24,001 nt of DNA from JAPLKX01 sp035530195 (GCA_035530195.1 DATKVG010000124.1:1-24001), one strand, 5' to 3'; positions 1 through 8,466 are shown, counted from the stretch's first letter. Notes: generated by a model from the letters alone, not told the origin. Translations and numbers: made by a program.

Positions 1-44
1 CCCCCCCCCCCCCCCGCACCACAAAACAAATCGGAGAGTGTTAG

Positions 45-596
45 ATGCCTCATGTGTGTCCCTGGTGGCTCGCGTATACGTTCGACCACCGGCTGCGGCG
101 GGTATTCCACAAGCCCGAGCGCATCCTCGATCCGTACGTCAAGCCGGGGATGACCGCGCTGGACCTGGGTTGCGGGATGGGCTATTTCTCGATCCCGATG
201 GCCGGGATGGTAGGCGGCGCGGGGCACGTGGTGGCGGTCGACATTCAGCAACAGATGCTCGACGTGCTGATGCGGCGCGCCCGGAAGGCCGGCGTAGACG
301 GGCGGATACGACCGCATCTGTGCGACCCCGAGCGGCTCTGCGTCGATCAGCCCGCCGATTTTGCGCTCGCGTTTTTCATGGTACACGAGACGCCCGACCC
401 GGCCCGGTTTCTCGAGCAGGTCCGCGCTGCCCTTAAGCCGGGTGCGCAGTTTCTGTACGCCGAGCCGAAATGGCACGTGGCGCGCCGGGATTTCGAAAAA
501 CTGCTGGACTACGCGCAGCGCAGCGGTTTCCGCCTCACCGCACGCCCGCAAATACTGATCAGCCACGCGGCGCTGCTGACAGCCGCGACTGTTTAA
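45..596 (+). CDS. Class I SAM-dependent methyltransferase
   Basis: A 183-residue protein that probably transfers a methyl group from S-adenosylmethionine to an unknown acceptor in the cytoplasm. SAM-binding motif I is clear at residues 40-46 (DLGCGMG), followed by the acidic end of strand 2 (VVAVD, D66) that usually contacts the SAM ribose. The N-terminus (MPHVCPWWLAYTFD) is a signature I associate with a small methyltransferase family common in strict anaerobes; the exact substrate of that family is not known to me. The fold is short for the class and lacks a separate substrate domain. The start at 45 is supported by GGAGAG seven bases upstream. It lies 59 bases ahead of the radical SAM gene on the same strand, so co-transcription is plausible. 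No signal peptide or membrane segment is visible. Confidence 0.88.
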   Translation: MPHVCPWWLAYTFDHRLRRVFHKPERILDPYVKPGMTALDLGCGMGYFSIPMAGMVGGAGHVVAVDIQQQMLDVLMRRARKAGVDGRIRPHLCDPERLCVDQPADFALAFFMVHETPDPARFLEQVRAALKPGAQFLYAEPKWHVARRDFEKLLDYAQRSGFRLTARPQILISHAALLTAATV

Positions 597-655
597 TTGG
601 AAAACACAAGGAATTAGTGACACCAAGGGGTCTGTTTCGATCACTGGAGGTTGCT

Positions 656-1762
656 ATGTCGCCCTCGTCATTGCAGGAGACACTCGAACAACACACGATT
701 CCCGCGGCGCCGGAACTGGTGGAGCTTGAAGGGGAGAAAATCCATTGTCACGCGTGTGCGTTCGAATGCCGGATTTCGGAAGGTCGCGCGGGCGTGTGCT
801 GCGTCCGGACGAACCGCGGTGGCGTGTTAAAAGTTCCCGGCGGGTACGTGGCGGGCCTGCAAGTCGATCCCATCGAGAAAAAACCGTTTTTCCACGTGTT
901 GCCGGGCCGGGACGCGCTGTCGTTCGGGATGCTGGGCTGCAACTTCCGCTGCCCGTTTTGCCAGAACTGGATATCGAGCCAGGTGATCAAAGACGAGCGG
1001 TCGATGGGCGCGCCCCGGGCCATTACGGCCGAACGAATGGCGCAAATCGGCGTGGACAACGGCACGCCCATTGTCACGAGCACATATAACGAGCCGCTGA
1101 TCACGTCGGACTGGTCGAGGCTGGTGTTCGACGAGGCCAAGAAACATCAACTGATCTGCGGGTACGTCAGCAACGGGTTTGCCACGCGCCGCGTGATCGA
1201 GTTTCTCCGGCCCGCGCTCGACATCATGAACGTTGACCTCAAATGTTTCAATGAAGAAAACTACCGCAAGCTTGGCGGCCGGTTGAAACCCGTGCTCGAT
1301 ACGATCGCGCTGCTCAAGGAGTTGGGCGTGTGGGTCGAGGTGGTCACGCTGGTGGTGCCGGATTTCAACAACAGCGAGGCGGAACTGCGATCGATTGCCG
1401 GCTTTATCGCGAGCGTCTCGCCGGACATCCCGTGGCACGTCACCGCGTTCCACCCCGATTACCGCATGACGGACCGCGGGCCGACCAAGGCGTCCGACCT
1501 CGAGCGCGCCTATAACGCGGGCAAAGCCGCCGGCCTGCGCTATGTGTACGCCGGAAACCGCCCCGGCGAACCCGAAGGCCGCGAGAATACCTACTGCCAC
1601 CACTGCAACGGCGTCTTGATCGAGCGGCACGGGTTTTCCGTGCTCAACAACCGGATGAACGGCAACCGATGCCCCGAGTGCGGCACGGCGATCCCCGGCA
1701 TATGGGAAAACGCGCCGCCGCACCGATCGTCGAGCCTGGGGATGCCGCGCCCGGTTCGGTAG
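656..1762 (+). CDS. amrS: AmmeMemoRadiSam-type radical SAM enzyme (AmrS)
   Basis: A 368-residue radical SAM protein. The 4Fe-4S/SAM motif is CNFRCPFC (C95, C99, C102). Before it comes a Cys-rich N-terminal segment (HACAFEC, then GVCCVR), and after it a zinc-ribbon-like C-terminal tail with C314/C317 and C339/C342. This order (Cys-rich start, CX3CX2C, terminal Cys pairs ending in IPGIW) is that of the radical SAM member of the AmmeMemoRadiSam system, whose chemistry is poorly defined. The reading frame is open further upstream, to 470, but ATG 656 is chosen because GGAGG sits directly upstream and because the longer form overlaps the methyltransferase. The AMMECR1 and Memo partners are not in the window. 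It converges on the hydrolase gene with a 75-bp gap in which I see no strong terminator. Confidence 0.9.
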   Translation: MSPSSLQETLEQHTIPAAPELVELEGEKIHCHACAFECRISEGRAGVCCVRTNRGGVLKVPGGYVAGLQVDPIEKKPFFHVLPGRDALSFGMLGCNFRCPFCQNWISSQVIKDERSMGAPRAITAERMAQIGVDNGTPIVTSTYNEPLITSDWSRLVFDEAKKHQLICGYVSNGFATRRVIEFLRPALDIMNVDLKCFNEENYRKLGGRLKPVLDTIALLKELGVWVEVVTLVVPDFNNSEAELRSIAGFIASVSPDIPWHVTAFHPDYRMTDRGPTKASDLERAYNAGKAAGLRYVYAGNRPGEPEGRENTYCHHCNGVLIERHGFSVLNNRMNGNRCPECGTAIPGIWENAPPHRSSSLGMPRPVR

Positions 1763-1837
1763 ACCAGGGGCAAAGCAGAGCGCGGAAAGATCTGTCGCCG
1801 CCAGAAGCCGGCCAGATTTCCTTAAGACCGATCCTGG

Positions 1838-3457
1838 CTAGTGCGGCCTTACGGGGAGGATCAGCGCGCTGGGATGGGCTGCATCGACGTAAACCTTGTT
1901 GTTGGCTACGCGCTTGTTGGTGTCGGTCGGCCAGTCGTCGCCCGAATTGGGGTTGATCTCGAACCGCGGATGATTGCTGCTGGAGACTTGCACGCCGATC
2001 CGATGGCTCTTGTTGAAGATCAGGCTGATCGACCACAGATCGATCGCCAGTTCGCCAATCTCGCCTGCCGGAAGCGGGTCCGCCGTCTCATATCCGTTGC
2101 GGAACTTCAGCCTGCGGATGTTATCAAGCATAAGGATCTCGCGGCCGTCGGGGTAAATATCGACAAGTTTCGCCGTGAAATCCGTGTCGGGCGCGTCGGT
2201 CGATACAAACAGCTTGACGAATACTTGCCCGGTGATTTCGAGCGGCTGTTCGAGCGGATCCGTGGCGAATTTCAGCACGTCGGCGCGGCCACTGACCTCC
2301 CGCTGGTCGAACGGCCCCGCGGGCAGCAGCAGGTTTTGACCGCCGTGCGTCGGGCATGGGTTTGCCGGGTCGTAGGCATACGCCAGCGGAGCGGAATCGG
2401 CCGTCGCGGGCTCGGTCGTCAGCCGGCCGCCGTCGCGCAAGTAGTAAGACGTCGCTAGGGTTGGAAATGGTGGCCAGTCGTCAGCGGTGTGCCACTCATT
2501 GCCGGGCGCGTCCGGATCGTCCACGTCGCCGACCGTGTAATAATTGACTGCGGGCGCCGCTCTGGCGCCGTCGTCTTTATCCATCAGCCATGCCGCAAAA
2601 AAGTAGCGCTCATACTTGCCGAAGTCGAAATTGAAATTATCGCGAAGCTCGATGTCGCCCACCTTGCGTTTGACGCCATGCACCCACGGCCCCATGATGA
2701 GCTTCTGGTTGCCGCGCGCGCCTTCCCCGCCCTCGTGCTGGCGTGTCACAAAATTGTTGATCGTACCCTGATTGAAAATGTCAAACCAGCCGCCGACGTG
2801 CATCGCCGGCGCCGTAACATCTCCCGCTTTTTCCTCAGCGTTGTACATCTCCCAGAATGCATCATAGGTTGGGTGCGATTTCCATTCCGGGACAATATAC
2901 GTGTCGGTCTTCTGCGCTTTCGTCCAGCCTTCACACAATTCTTTGCGCCATACGCCGCCCTGATACGAAATCTGGCCGTAGAAATTCGAGCATGCGACTA
3001 CGATCGATTGTGTATCCACTTCGTTGGTTGCCGGCGCCATCATCACCTGCACGATCCCCAGCGCCGAGCCGCCGGACGTCCCGACTTTCCCGTTGCTCCA
3101 CGCCTGCTTGACGATCCACGCGACCGTGTCGGCGCCATCCTGCCGCTCGCCCCAGCCGTCGTCGGCGAACACCATGTCCTTGCCCTCGCTGCCGCCGCGG
3201 CCCCGGCAATCCTGCACCACGAGCGCCAGCCTTCTGTTGTTGAGGCCTTTGGCGATGTCGGGGCCCGATTTGCGGCCGTATACGCTGCGCATCAGGACCG
3301 TGGCAAACGGGCCGTCGCCATCGGGCAGGTAGATGTCAGTTTCCAGCTTGATACCGTCGCGCATCTCGACCATCGCGGTTTTCGGCGCGGCGGCGCACGC
3401 GGTTGCGCTAACCAGCAGCAGAGACAGAAGACACGCAGAGAAAAGTCGGAAATTCAT
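1838..3457 (-). CDS. Secreted CocE/NonD-family serine hydrolase (X-Pro dipeptidyl-peptidase type)
   Basis: A 539-residue alpha/beta hydrolase predicted to be exported and to cleave acyl esters or amides, possibly N-terminal X-Pro dipeptides; the substrate cannot be told from sequence. The start at 3457 is preferred over upstream frame because GAAAGGA lies about ten bases before it and it begins a good signal peptide (basic MNFR, Leu-rich core, then ATACAAAP; signal peptidase I or a weak lipobox). By comparison with CocE the triad reads S131 in GGSALG, D226 in GGWFD and H260 in GPWVH. The C-terminal third (from about residue 400) contains the jelly-roll PepX_C domain, marked by VFVKLFVSTDAPDTDFTAKL. 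Length is typical for the family. It diverges from the paralogue array, with 139 bases between start codons. Confidence 0.9.
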   Translation of the reverse strand: MNFRLFSACLLSLLLVSATACAAAPKTAMVEMRDGIKLETDIYLPDGDGPFATVLMRSVYGRKSGPDIAKGLNNRRLALVVQDCRGRGGSEGKDMVFADDGWGERQDGADTVAWIVKQAWSNGKVGTSGGSALGIVQVMMAPATNEVDTQSIVVACSNFYGQISYQGGVWRKELCEGWTKAQKTDTYIVPEWKSHPTYDAFWEMYNAEEKAGDVTAPAMHVGGWFDIFNQGTINNFVTRQHEGGEGARGNQKLIMGPWVHGVKRKVGDIELRDNFNFDFGKYERYFFAAWLMDKDDGARAAPAVNYYTVGDVDDPDAPGNEWHTADDWPPFPTLATSYYLRDGGRLTTEPATADSAPLAYAYDPANPCPTHGGQNLLLPAGPFDQREVSGRADVLKFATDPLEQPLEITGQVFVKLFVSTDAPDTDFTAKLVDIYPDGREILMLDNIRRLKFRNGYETADPLPAGEIGELAIDLWSISLIFNKSHRIGVQVSSSNHPRFEINPNSGDDWPTDTNKRVANNKVYVDAAHPSALILPVRPH

Positions 3458-3520
3458 GAACAGGTTGTCCTTTCTTCGAAAAAAAGAGGCGGCAGATTGG
3501 CGAATCAAGATTAACCTTCC

Positions 3521-3548
3521 TTGAAAAGCCTCGTCGACCGCCTATAAT
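3521..3548 (+). promoter_or_regulatory. Sigma-70-type promoter for the paralogue array
   Basis: TTGAAA (3521-3526), a 16-base spacer and a perfect TATAAT (3543-3548). The predicted transcription start is near 3555. It is the strongest promoter-like sequence ahead of the array and the only one found before gene A. Its position makes an ATG at 3558 an unlikely start and supports ATG 3597. Confidence 0.7.
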
Positions 3549-3596
3549 ACAGAATGTATGGGTAGAATCCCATTCGATTTGACCGGGGGAGGCGTC

Positions 3597-4817
3597 ATGC
3601 GTGTGTCGCGCGGCGTGAGAAACGTATCCGCAGTGCTGCTGGCGTTTTTTCTGATGGCGGTGCTGATTGTTTTGGCGCGATTCAGGCCGCCGGCCCGGGT
3701 GCTGCCGCCCGAATCGCCCGAAATTGCGCGGCTGCGGTTCTCCCGCACCGAGAACGCCTGGTTTGTCTTGCAGGAAGCGGACGGCCTCATTCCGCCGGAC
3801 CCGTTTGTCGATCTGCGGACCACGGTCGATTTTAAGTTCGGCGTGATGGGCCTGTTTACGGGCTTTTACCTCGCGGACGACCACCCCGAGCATGTCGCAT
3901 GGGTGCGGGGATGCAAGCCAGCAATCGACCGGGTGCGGGATGCCCTGAAAATGGACCACTTGCTGATGCCGCTCGAGTTTCCGAGCACTGAGGAGCCCTG
4001 GCGGCGCATGCGCCCGTCTGACGCTTTTTCTGGCCTTCCGTCAATCATGCTGGCAACGGCCGCACTCGAGACAAAAGCCGGCAATTCGGAATTGGTGTTT
4101 GATTGCTACCGTGACGCGCTGCGCCTCGCGCTGATGTTGCGAAACTCAATCCCCGAAACCTGGCTGAGGGATAGCAGGAGCCTGTGCAAGCTGGCGCGGC
4201 AGTTTGATCCGCAGGTTCAGCGAGAGGCTCTTGAATGGCTGATCGAGTTCAATGCGCGAAAGCCGCTACCACGAAGGGCCGTCGAAGATTGGCTGCGATT
4301 GCATGAATCATGGAAGGGCGGCTGGAAGGAAATATTTCGACCGCTGGACCCGCAACATATGCCATACCTGGTTGCCGCTCTGGCGCGATCCGGCCCGGCC
4401 CGCCGGGTGTTTGCGGCCAACGTGGAAGCCATTCTCGATGCCTGCTGCTTAACAACGCACGAATACCGCCAGTGGGAGAAGCGATTTCCCGAACTGGCCG
4501 ATGCTGCCGTGAACAGCTTCCCCGGATTTCATCCCTATTCTCTTTTCCATCGGAACATCGAATTTCAAATTTGCCTGGACGTTATGGAGTTCGTTCTGGC
4601 GGTTGAACTGTACCGGCACGCGCATGGCGCCTATCCCGAGTCACTCGCGGCGCTGGCGCCGGAATTCTTGACGCAGGCCCCCAACAATGCCCGATCGGGC
4701 GAGCCGTTCTATTACCGCCGCGCGGAAAACAACTATTGGCTTGCGTTACGCGGGCAGGGCGATGATCCCCGCCGCCTGATATACTCGGATATTCTAGTCA
4801 GCCCGCCCGAAGATTAA
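3597..4817 (+). CDS. Array paralogue A: membrane-anchored protein with GspG-like C-terminal module
   Basis: A 406-residue protein I do not recognise by name. ATG 3597 is chosen over 3558 because GGGGGAGG lies five bases upstream and 3558 falls almost on the predicted transcription start. The N-terminus is basic (MRVSRGVR), followed by one hydrophobic segment (about residues 9-28), suggesting a signal anchor with the rest outside the cytoplasm. Next comes the family motif ENAWFVLQEADGL. The C-terminus has VELYRHAHGAYPESLAALAPEFL and then GEPFYYRRAENNYWL, which resemble the globular part of GspG-type pseudopilins, but no prepilin cleavage site is present. A lacks the RPDDDPLL motif that marks C, D, E, F and G, so with B it forms a divergent pair. 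It is the first gene after the promoter and lies 11 bases before the phosphodiesterase gene. Confidence 0.85.
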   Translation: MRVSRGVRNVSAVLLAFFLMAVLIVLARFRPPARVLPPESPEIARLRFSRTENAWFVLQEADGLIPPDPFVDLRTTVDFKFGVMGLFTGFYLADDHPEHVAWVRGCKPAIDRVRDALKMDHLLMPLEFPSTEEPWRRMRPSDAFSGLPSIMLATAALETKAGNSELVFDCYRDALRLALMLRNSIPETWLRDSRSLCKLARQFDPQVQREALEWLIEFNARKPLPRRAVEDWLRLHESWKGGWKEIFRPLDPQHMPYLVAALARSGPARRVFAANVEAILDACCLTTHEYRQWEKRFPELADAAVNSFPGFHPYSLFHRNIEFQICLDVMEFVLAVELYRHAHGAYPESLAALAPEFLTQAPNNARSGEPFYYRRAENNYWLALRGQGDDPRRLIYSDILVSPPED

Positions 4818-4828
4818 GGAGACGATAG

Positions 4829-5626
4829 ATGAAACTGCTCAGTCTTGCATGCTCATTGCTTTTATTGGCTGCCGGCCCGTCTGTTCCGTCGCCGTTGGGC
4901 GCGTGCGCACACCGCGGCGATAACAAGGTTGCGCCGGAGAACACGATCCCCGCGTTTGTCTCGGCGGTCGAAAAGGGCGCGCATATGATCGAATTTGACG
5001 TGGCGAATACGCGCGATGACTACCTCGTTATCATGCACGACCCCACCGTCGACCGAACCACCAACGGCAAGGGAAAGGTGTCGAACCTGACCTTTGACAA
5101 AATCCGGGCGCTGGACGCCGGCCGTCGGTTCAGCCCCGAATTTGCCGGCACCAAAGTGCCCACCCTCGAAGAAGTGCTCGAGGTGATTCCAACGCACGTT
5201 ATCTGCAATGTTCATATCAAGGGCGGCGAGAAACTCGGCAAGGAGACCGCGCGCGTCATCAAGCGGATGAACCGTGTCAACCAATGTGTGCTCGCCTGCG
5301 AAAGCGATGCCGCCAAGGCGGCCCGCGATGTCGCGCCGGGCATCCGCATCTGCAACATGGACCGTCAAGGCGTTAACCACATGAAGTATGTCAAGGCTAC
5401 CATCGAAAAACCCGCCGAGTTTATCCAATTTGTTGGCCCTGAAAACGGCCTCAAAGACGCCATCGACGTCTGCCGCGTCTACGGCATTACGGTCAATTAT
5501 TACGGCGCGGAAGATCCCGACAAGATCCGCCGGCTCGTCCATGCGGGAGTGAATTACATCCTTACTGACGACCTCGATACGTGCCTGAAACTGCTCCGAG
5601 ACGAATTCGCCGTTCCGCCCAAGTAG
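4829..5626 (+). CDS. Secreted glycerophosphodiester phosphodiesterase (GDPD) family protein
   Basis: A 265-residue GDPD-family protein, expected to hydrolyse glycerophosphodiesters to glycerol-3-phosphate and an alcohol. The N-terminal 15-20 residues form a signal peptide, so it should act in the periplasm or outside. The TIM-barrel hallmarks are present: HRG (H28-R29) with PENT at 36-39, the metal-binding E55/D57 in IEFDV, and the catalytic H70 in MHDP. The oddity is residue 129: the usual acidic metal ligand of the NxEIK strand reads NVHIK here, a Glu-to-His change. It could still bind metal or could alter activity. AAGGAG lies eight bases before the start. The gene is wedged between paralogues A and B with gaps of 11 and 14 bases, so it almost certainly belongs to the same transcript. 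Confidence 0.88.
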   Translation: MKLLSLACSLLLLAAGPSVPSPLGACAHRGDNKVAPENTIPAFVSAVEKGAHMIEFDVANTRDDYLVIMHDPTVDRTTNGKGKVSNLTFDKIRALDAGRRFSPEFAGTKVPTLEEVLEVIPTHVICNVHIKGGEKLGKETARVIKRMNRVNQCVLACESDAAKAARDVAPGIRICNMDRQGVNHMKYVKATIEKPAEFIQFVGPENGLKDAIDVCRVYGITVNYYGAEDPDKIRRLVHAGVNYILTDDLDTCLKLLRDEFAVPPK

Positions 5627-5640
5627 TCGGGAAGTCTGCA

Positions 5641-6882
5641 ATGCTCAATTCCAAAGCCTGGCGCATGCTTGCGGTTGTGGCCGCGTTGTTTGTCCTGGTG
5701 GGTGTGCTGATCGTGGTTGTTCGACGCAAATCAGAGTCCCCGCCCGCGATCGGCCCCGAACCCGAAGAACTGGCCCGCATCCGCCTTTTGCAAACCGAAA
5801 ACGGCTACTTCCTGCTGCAACAGGCCATCGAGCAACTTCCCCGCCGCCCCGCAGGGAAAAACATTGGCCATGCCAAAGGGCCCGTGGCCGAATTGCTGCA
5901 CGTGTCCCTCGAAGAGGATGCCCCGGAGTTGGTTGCGGTCGTCGAGGCAATGCGGCCTGCAGTGAAGCTGACGCGCGCGGCGGTGCGGATGAACTACCTG
6001 CTCATGCCCATAGAGTGGAGCGCCCTTTCCAGCAACCCGCTCGGTTATGGTCGCTATGACTCGAGAGTTGAGACTATTCTGGCCGGCCTGTTTCTGGTTG
6101 CGATCCGCGACGCAAAATCGGGCGCCAATACCCAAGAATCGGTTCAGTGCCTGCTTGACTACTACCGGCTCTATTGGCGGTGCATTGACGGGCTTCTTTG
6201 GGGCGCTTCGGATTGGTACATCTACCACAAGGCAAGTCTCGTCATCGGATGCCCACCCCAATTCCAGGACCAGTTGCTCCCGGCCCTTCTCGAATTCCGC
6301 GCCCGGTGGGAGCCGCCCAAGTATTGGCTGGACACCTCGCTGCGCCTTTTTGAAGCCGTGCACCCGGCGATCATCCGCCGCACTCAGCCGCGGTGGCAAG
6401 TCATCTCCTTGTCGATTCGCGCCGCGCTGGCCCGTCCGCTCCTGGCGCGCAACCTCGACACGCTTCGCGAAGTATCCGGATATGTCATGTGGGAGTACCG
6501 CAATTGGGAGAAGCACAATCGGCGCCTGGCGGGTGCGGCCAACCTGCCGGGTTTTGACGTGTGGATCCGTCAAATCTGCCGGACTAGCAGCACGTACATT
6601 CTTGAACTGGACGGGTTGTGCACAGTTGTTGCGCTTGAAAAATACAAGCGCGACCACGGCAATTACGCCCCGGCGCTCGAGGACGTTGTGCCGGCCTACC
6701 TGCCCAAGGCGCCAATCGACCCGTACAGCGGTCGCCCATTGATCTACCGGCGCGAGGCCGACGACTACCGCCTGTACAGTGTCGGAGGTAACGGGCAAGA
6801 CGACGGCGGACACCCTTTCGCTGAAGAATGGTCGCAAGACATCCTTGTCCACCCCGATCCGGCGTTGGACCGATCGCGTTGA
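5641..6882 (+). CDS. Array paralogue B: membrane-anchored protein with GspG-like C-terminal module
   Basis: A 413-residue member of the array family. ATG 5641 is chosen over upstream open frame because it directly precedes the membrane anchor (about residues 8-27, ending in VVVRRK) and follows a GGGAAG sequence; starting earlier would overlap the phosphodiesterase. The family's N-terminal motif appears as TENGYFLLQQAIEQLP. The C-terminal module is the most GspG-like of the set: VALEKYKRDHGNYAPALEDV, then APIDPYSGRPLIYRR, then LYSVGGNGQDDGG. The middle (about residues 100-300) is helical-looking and poorly conserved against the other copies. Like A it lacks the RPDDDPLL motif. It lies 14 bases after the phosphodiesterase gene and is followed by a 103-bp gap with two inverted repeats. 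Confidence 0.85.
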   Translation: MLNSKAWRMLAVVAALFVLVGVLIVVVRRKSESPPAIGPEPEELARIRLLQTENGYFLLQQAIEQLPRRPAGKNIGHAKGPVAELLHVSLEEDAPELVAVVEAMRPAVKLTRAAVRMNYLLMPIEWSALSSNPLGYGRYDSRVETILAGLFLVAIRDAKSGANTQESVQCLLDYYRLYWRCIDGLLWGASDWYIYHKASLVIGCPPQFQDQLLPALLEFRARWEPPKYWLDTSLRLFEAVHPAIIRRTQPRWQVISLSIRAALARPLLARNLDTLREVSGYVMWEYRNWEKHNRRLAGAANLPGFDVWIRQICRTSSTYILELDGLCTVVALEKYKRDHGNYAPALEDVVPAYLPKAPIDPYSGRPLIYRREADDYRLYSVGGNGQDDGGHPFAEEWSQDILVHPDPALDRSR

Positions 6883-6896
6883 AATCCGGCGGGACG

Positions 6897-6930
6897 CAAT
6901 TCATAATGAATTGAGCGGCTTTTTGGCCGC
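6897..6930. repeat. Two adjacent inverted repeats between paralogues B and C
   Basis: CAATTCAT (6897-6904) and ATGAATTG (6906-6913) form a perfect 8-bp palindrome around one base. Immediately after, GCGGC (6915-6919) pairs with GCCGC (6926-6930) across a loop that is mostly T. The second element could be a weak terminator or attenuator, but no T-run follows it. The AT-rich first palindrome stands out against the GC-rich surroundings and could be an operator. A poor -35-like TTGACG follows at 6940-6945. Confidence 0.5.
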
Positions 6931-6985
6931 CGCAGGGGGTTGACGTTATCCTGGCTCCCCGATTAGGTTGCGTTGAGGCAGTGTC

Positions 6986-8230
6986 ATGACCAAATCAAAG
7001 GCGCGGCGAAACGTGATTTTCGTTCTGCTCTGCTTTTTTGCCGTCGCGATCCTGTTGGTTCTCGCACACGTCAAGCAATCGCGCGGGCCCATCCTCGAGC
7101 CGGAATCGCCCGAGGTCGCCGCGTTTCGCTTGGACCGCGCACACAACGCCTGGTATACGCTGCAAGACGCCGTGCAGTTGTTGCCCCTGCCGCCGCCGGC
7201 GGTGCAGTACCCAGACGGGCCCGGCGGCCGTTTTGTGAAACAATATGAGCCTGTGCCGGAATCGCTGGCCAGGATGGTGTGGGCCACTCGGCCCGACGAT
7301 GAAGTGCTGCTGGACTACCTGGCCAAGTGCCGGCCCGCAATCGACAAGGTGCGCGAGGCGCTGCTCAAACCGGACCTGATGTTCCCAATGACCGATGAGG
7401 CCGACGAGCGGAGGCATGAATCGAGGTCGGCGCTTGCGCGTTTTACCAATCTTCTCGAGGCAATCGCCCGGGTTGAAGCGGCTTCACCGCGGCGCGGCGG
7501 AGAGGTTGCGGGTTTGATCCGGGACGTTCTGCGGCTCGAGTACATGATCAGCTCCGATTACTATCCCTATTGCCGTCAACTGGCCCCGGAACTGGCGCCG
7601 CTCTTCAGAAGCATGAGCCTGCGGCGCCTCCGCCAGACAGTGGACTGGTTGACCGTGTTCCGCCGCTCCCTCCGGCCCGCCACGCGGCCCGCCGAACAAG
7701 CAATCCGCCAACTGGATGCGCTGCCGCCAGACGTCGATTGGGCTTGGGTATGGCGCCACCCGGGGGCGACTGCGGGCTACGTGTTGATGAGGGCGCGGCA
7801 AAAAGCCATTTTGCGGCGCCATCATGACGCGTATATTGCGACGACCGGTGTCGAGATGTATCGATTGCGTTTGTTTGAAACGCAGCACCCCGCGTTGTTG
7901 GCCATCCCGCACGGCGGCGAGCTGATGCCATACCGCCAGTTTTCCTACGTATACTCGGAATGGCTTGCACAGATTGACGGCCTCGCAATTGCCGCCGCGC
8001 TCGAAATTTATCGATGCGCTAACGGCCAGTACCCGGAGTCGCTCGAATCGCTCCGGCCGTATTTTGTCCGCCTCCCCGTTGATCCCTTTACGGGCAAACC
8101 GTTCATTTACCGAAGGCAGGGAACGGATTATGTCTTGTACAGTTGCGGTCCCGATCAGAAAGACAGCGGCGGAGCCCGCGAGATTATCATCAGGTGGGTG
8201 CCGGCACCAGTGGAAGCGGCCTCCGGCTGA
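6986..8230 (+). CDS. Array paralogue C: membrane-anchored protein with GspG-like C-terminal module
   Basis: A 414-residue member of the array family. The basic N-terminus (MTKSKARRN) leads into a membrane segment at about residues 9-27. The conserved blocks follow in order: AHNAWYTLQDAVQLLP; a proline-rich stretch; YEPVPESLARMVWATRPDDEVLLDYL; KCRPAIDKVREALLKPDLMFP; and the C-terminal ALEIYRCANGQYPESLESL with LPVDPFTGKPFIYRR and LYSCGPDQKDSGG. The last block closely resembles the end of GspG pseudopilins. GAGG lies about ten bases before the start. C is separated by 103 bp from B and 312 bp from D, so it may be the end of a first transcription unit or a unit of its own. Function unknown; a tethered extracytoplasmic protein is inferred. 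Confidence 0.87.
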   Translation: MTKSKARRNVIFVLLCFFAVAILLVLAHVKQSRGPILEPESPEVAAFRLDRAHNAWYTLQDAVQLLPLPPPAVQYPDGPGGRFVKQYEPVPESLARMVWATRPDDEVLLDYLAKCRPAIDKVREALLKPDLMFPMTDEADERRHESRSALARFTNLLEAIARVEAASPRRGGEVAGLIRDVLRLEYMISSDYYPYCRQLAPELAPLFRSMSLRRLRQTVDWLTVFRRSLRPATRPAEQAIRQLDALPPDVDWAWVWRHPGATAGYVLMRARQKAILRRHHDAYIATTGVEMYRLRLFETQHPALLAIPHGGELMPYRQFSYVYSEWLAQIDGLAIAAALEIYRCANGQYPESLESLRPYFVRLPVDPFTGKPFIYRRQGTDYVLYSCGPDQKDSGGAREIIIRWVPAPVEAASG

Positions 8231-8301
8231 ACGCGCCGGCGCCGCCTGAAACAGTGAATTGTAATCGTTGTTCGCGACATTGGCGCAGGCCGCGGCGGTG
8301 G

Positions 8302-8321
8302 GGTCGCGCTCCCGCGCGACC
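8302..8321. repeat. Perfect 8-bp GC hairpin
   Basis: GGTCGCGC (8302-8309) and GCGCGACC (8314-8321) are exact reverse complements around a four-base TCCC loop. It has no following T-run, so it is not a canonical intrinsic terminator. It could stabilise the 3' end of the upstream message or be part of a REP-like element. Confidence 0.55.
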
Positions 8322-8364
8322 GGGTGGCGGCGGCGGGGGTGTACAGGAGGCTCAGGTCCGCGTG

Positions 8365-8466
8365 TTGGAGCTACGGTCGAGCAGGAGCTCGACCCTACCG
8401 CTCGGCGCTGCCTCAGGCCATCGGTTGGAAGCGCGGTCGAGCAGGAACTCGACCCCACCGCTCGGC
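8365..8466. repeat. Two 42-bp direct repeats, each carrying a perfect hairpin
   Basis: Copies at 8365-8406 and 8425-8466 match at 36 of 42 positions by eye and are spaced exactly 60 bp apart. Each contains GGTCGAG, a six-base loop (CAGGAG or CAGGAA) and CTCGACC: 8375-8394 and 8435-8454. All differences lie outside the stems, which hints that the hairpin is the conserved part. This looks like a dispersed intergenic repeat family, but only these two copies are visible in the window. Confidence 0.6.

Noticed and set aside
1..15. Run of fifteen C at the window start
   Set aside because: Most likely a contig-edge or sequencing artefact; nothing else nearby supports a biological element.
827..1723. 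Long minus-strand frame antisense to the radical SAM gene
   Set aside because: The real gene on the other strand has clear catalytic motifs; the antisense protein is Arg/Val/His-rich with no motif, as expected for high-GC shadow frames.
3469..3487. T-rich/A-rich imperfect palindrome before the hydrolase start
   Set aside because: It lies in the presumed leader just ahead of the ribosome site; the pairing is short and A/T-run driven, so I do not call a terminator.
2489..3514. 341-codon plus-strand frame across the hydrolase gene
   Set aside because: It runs antisense to a hydrolase with an intact Ser-Asp-His triad and has no ribosome site or recognisable domain.
5731..6852. 373-codon minus-strand frame across paralogue B
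   Set aside because: It mirrors a gene whose paralogues confirm the plus-strand reading; composition is that of a shadow frame.
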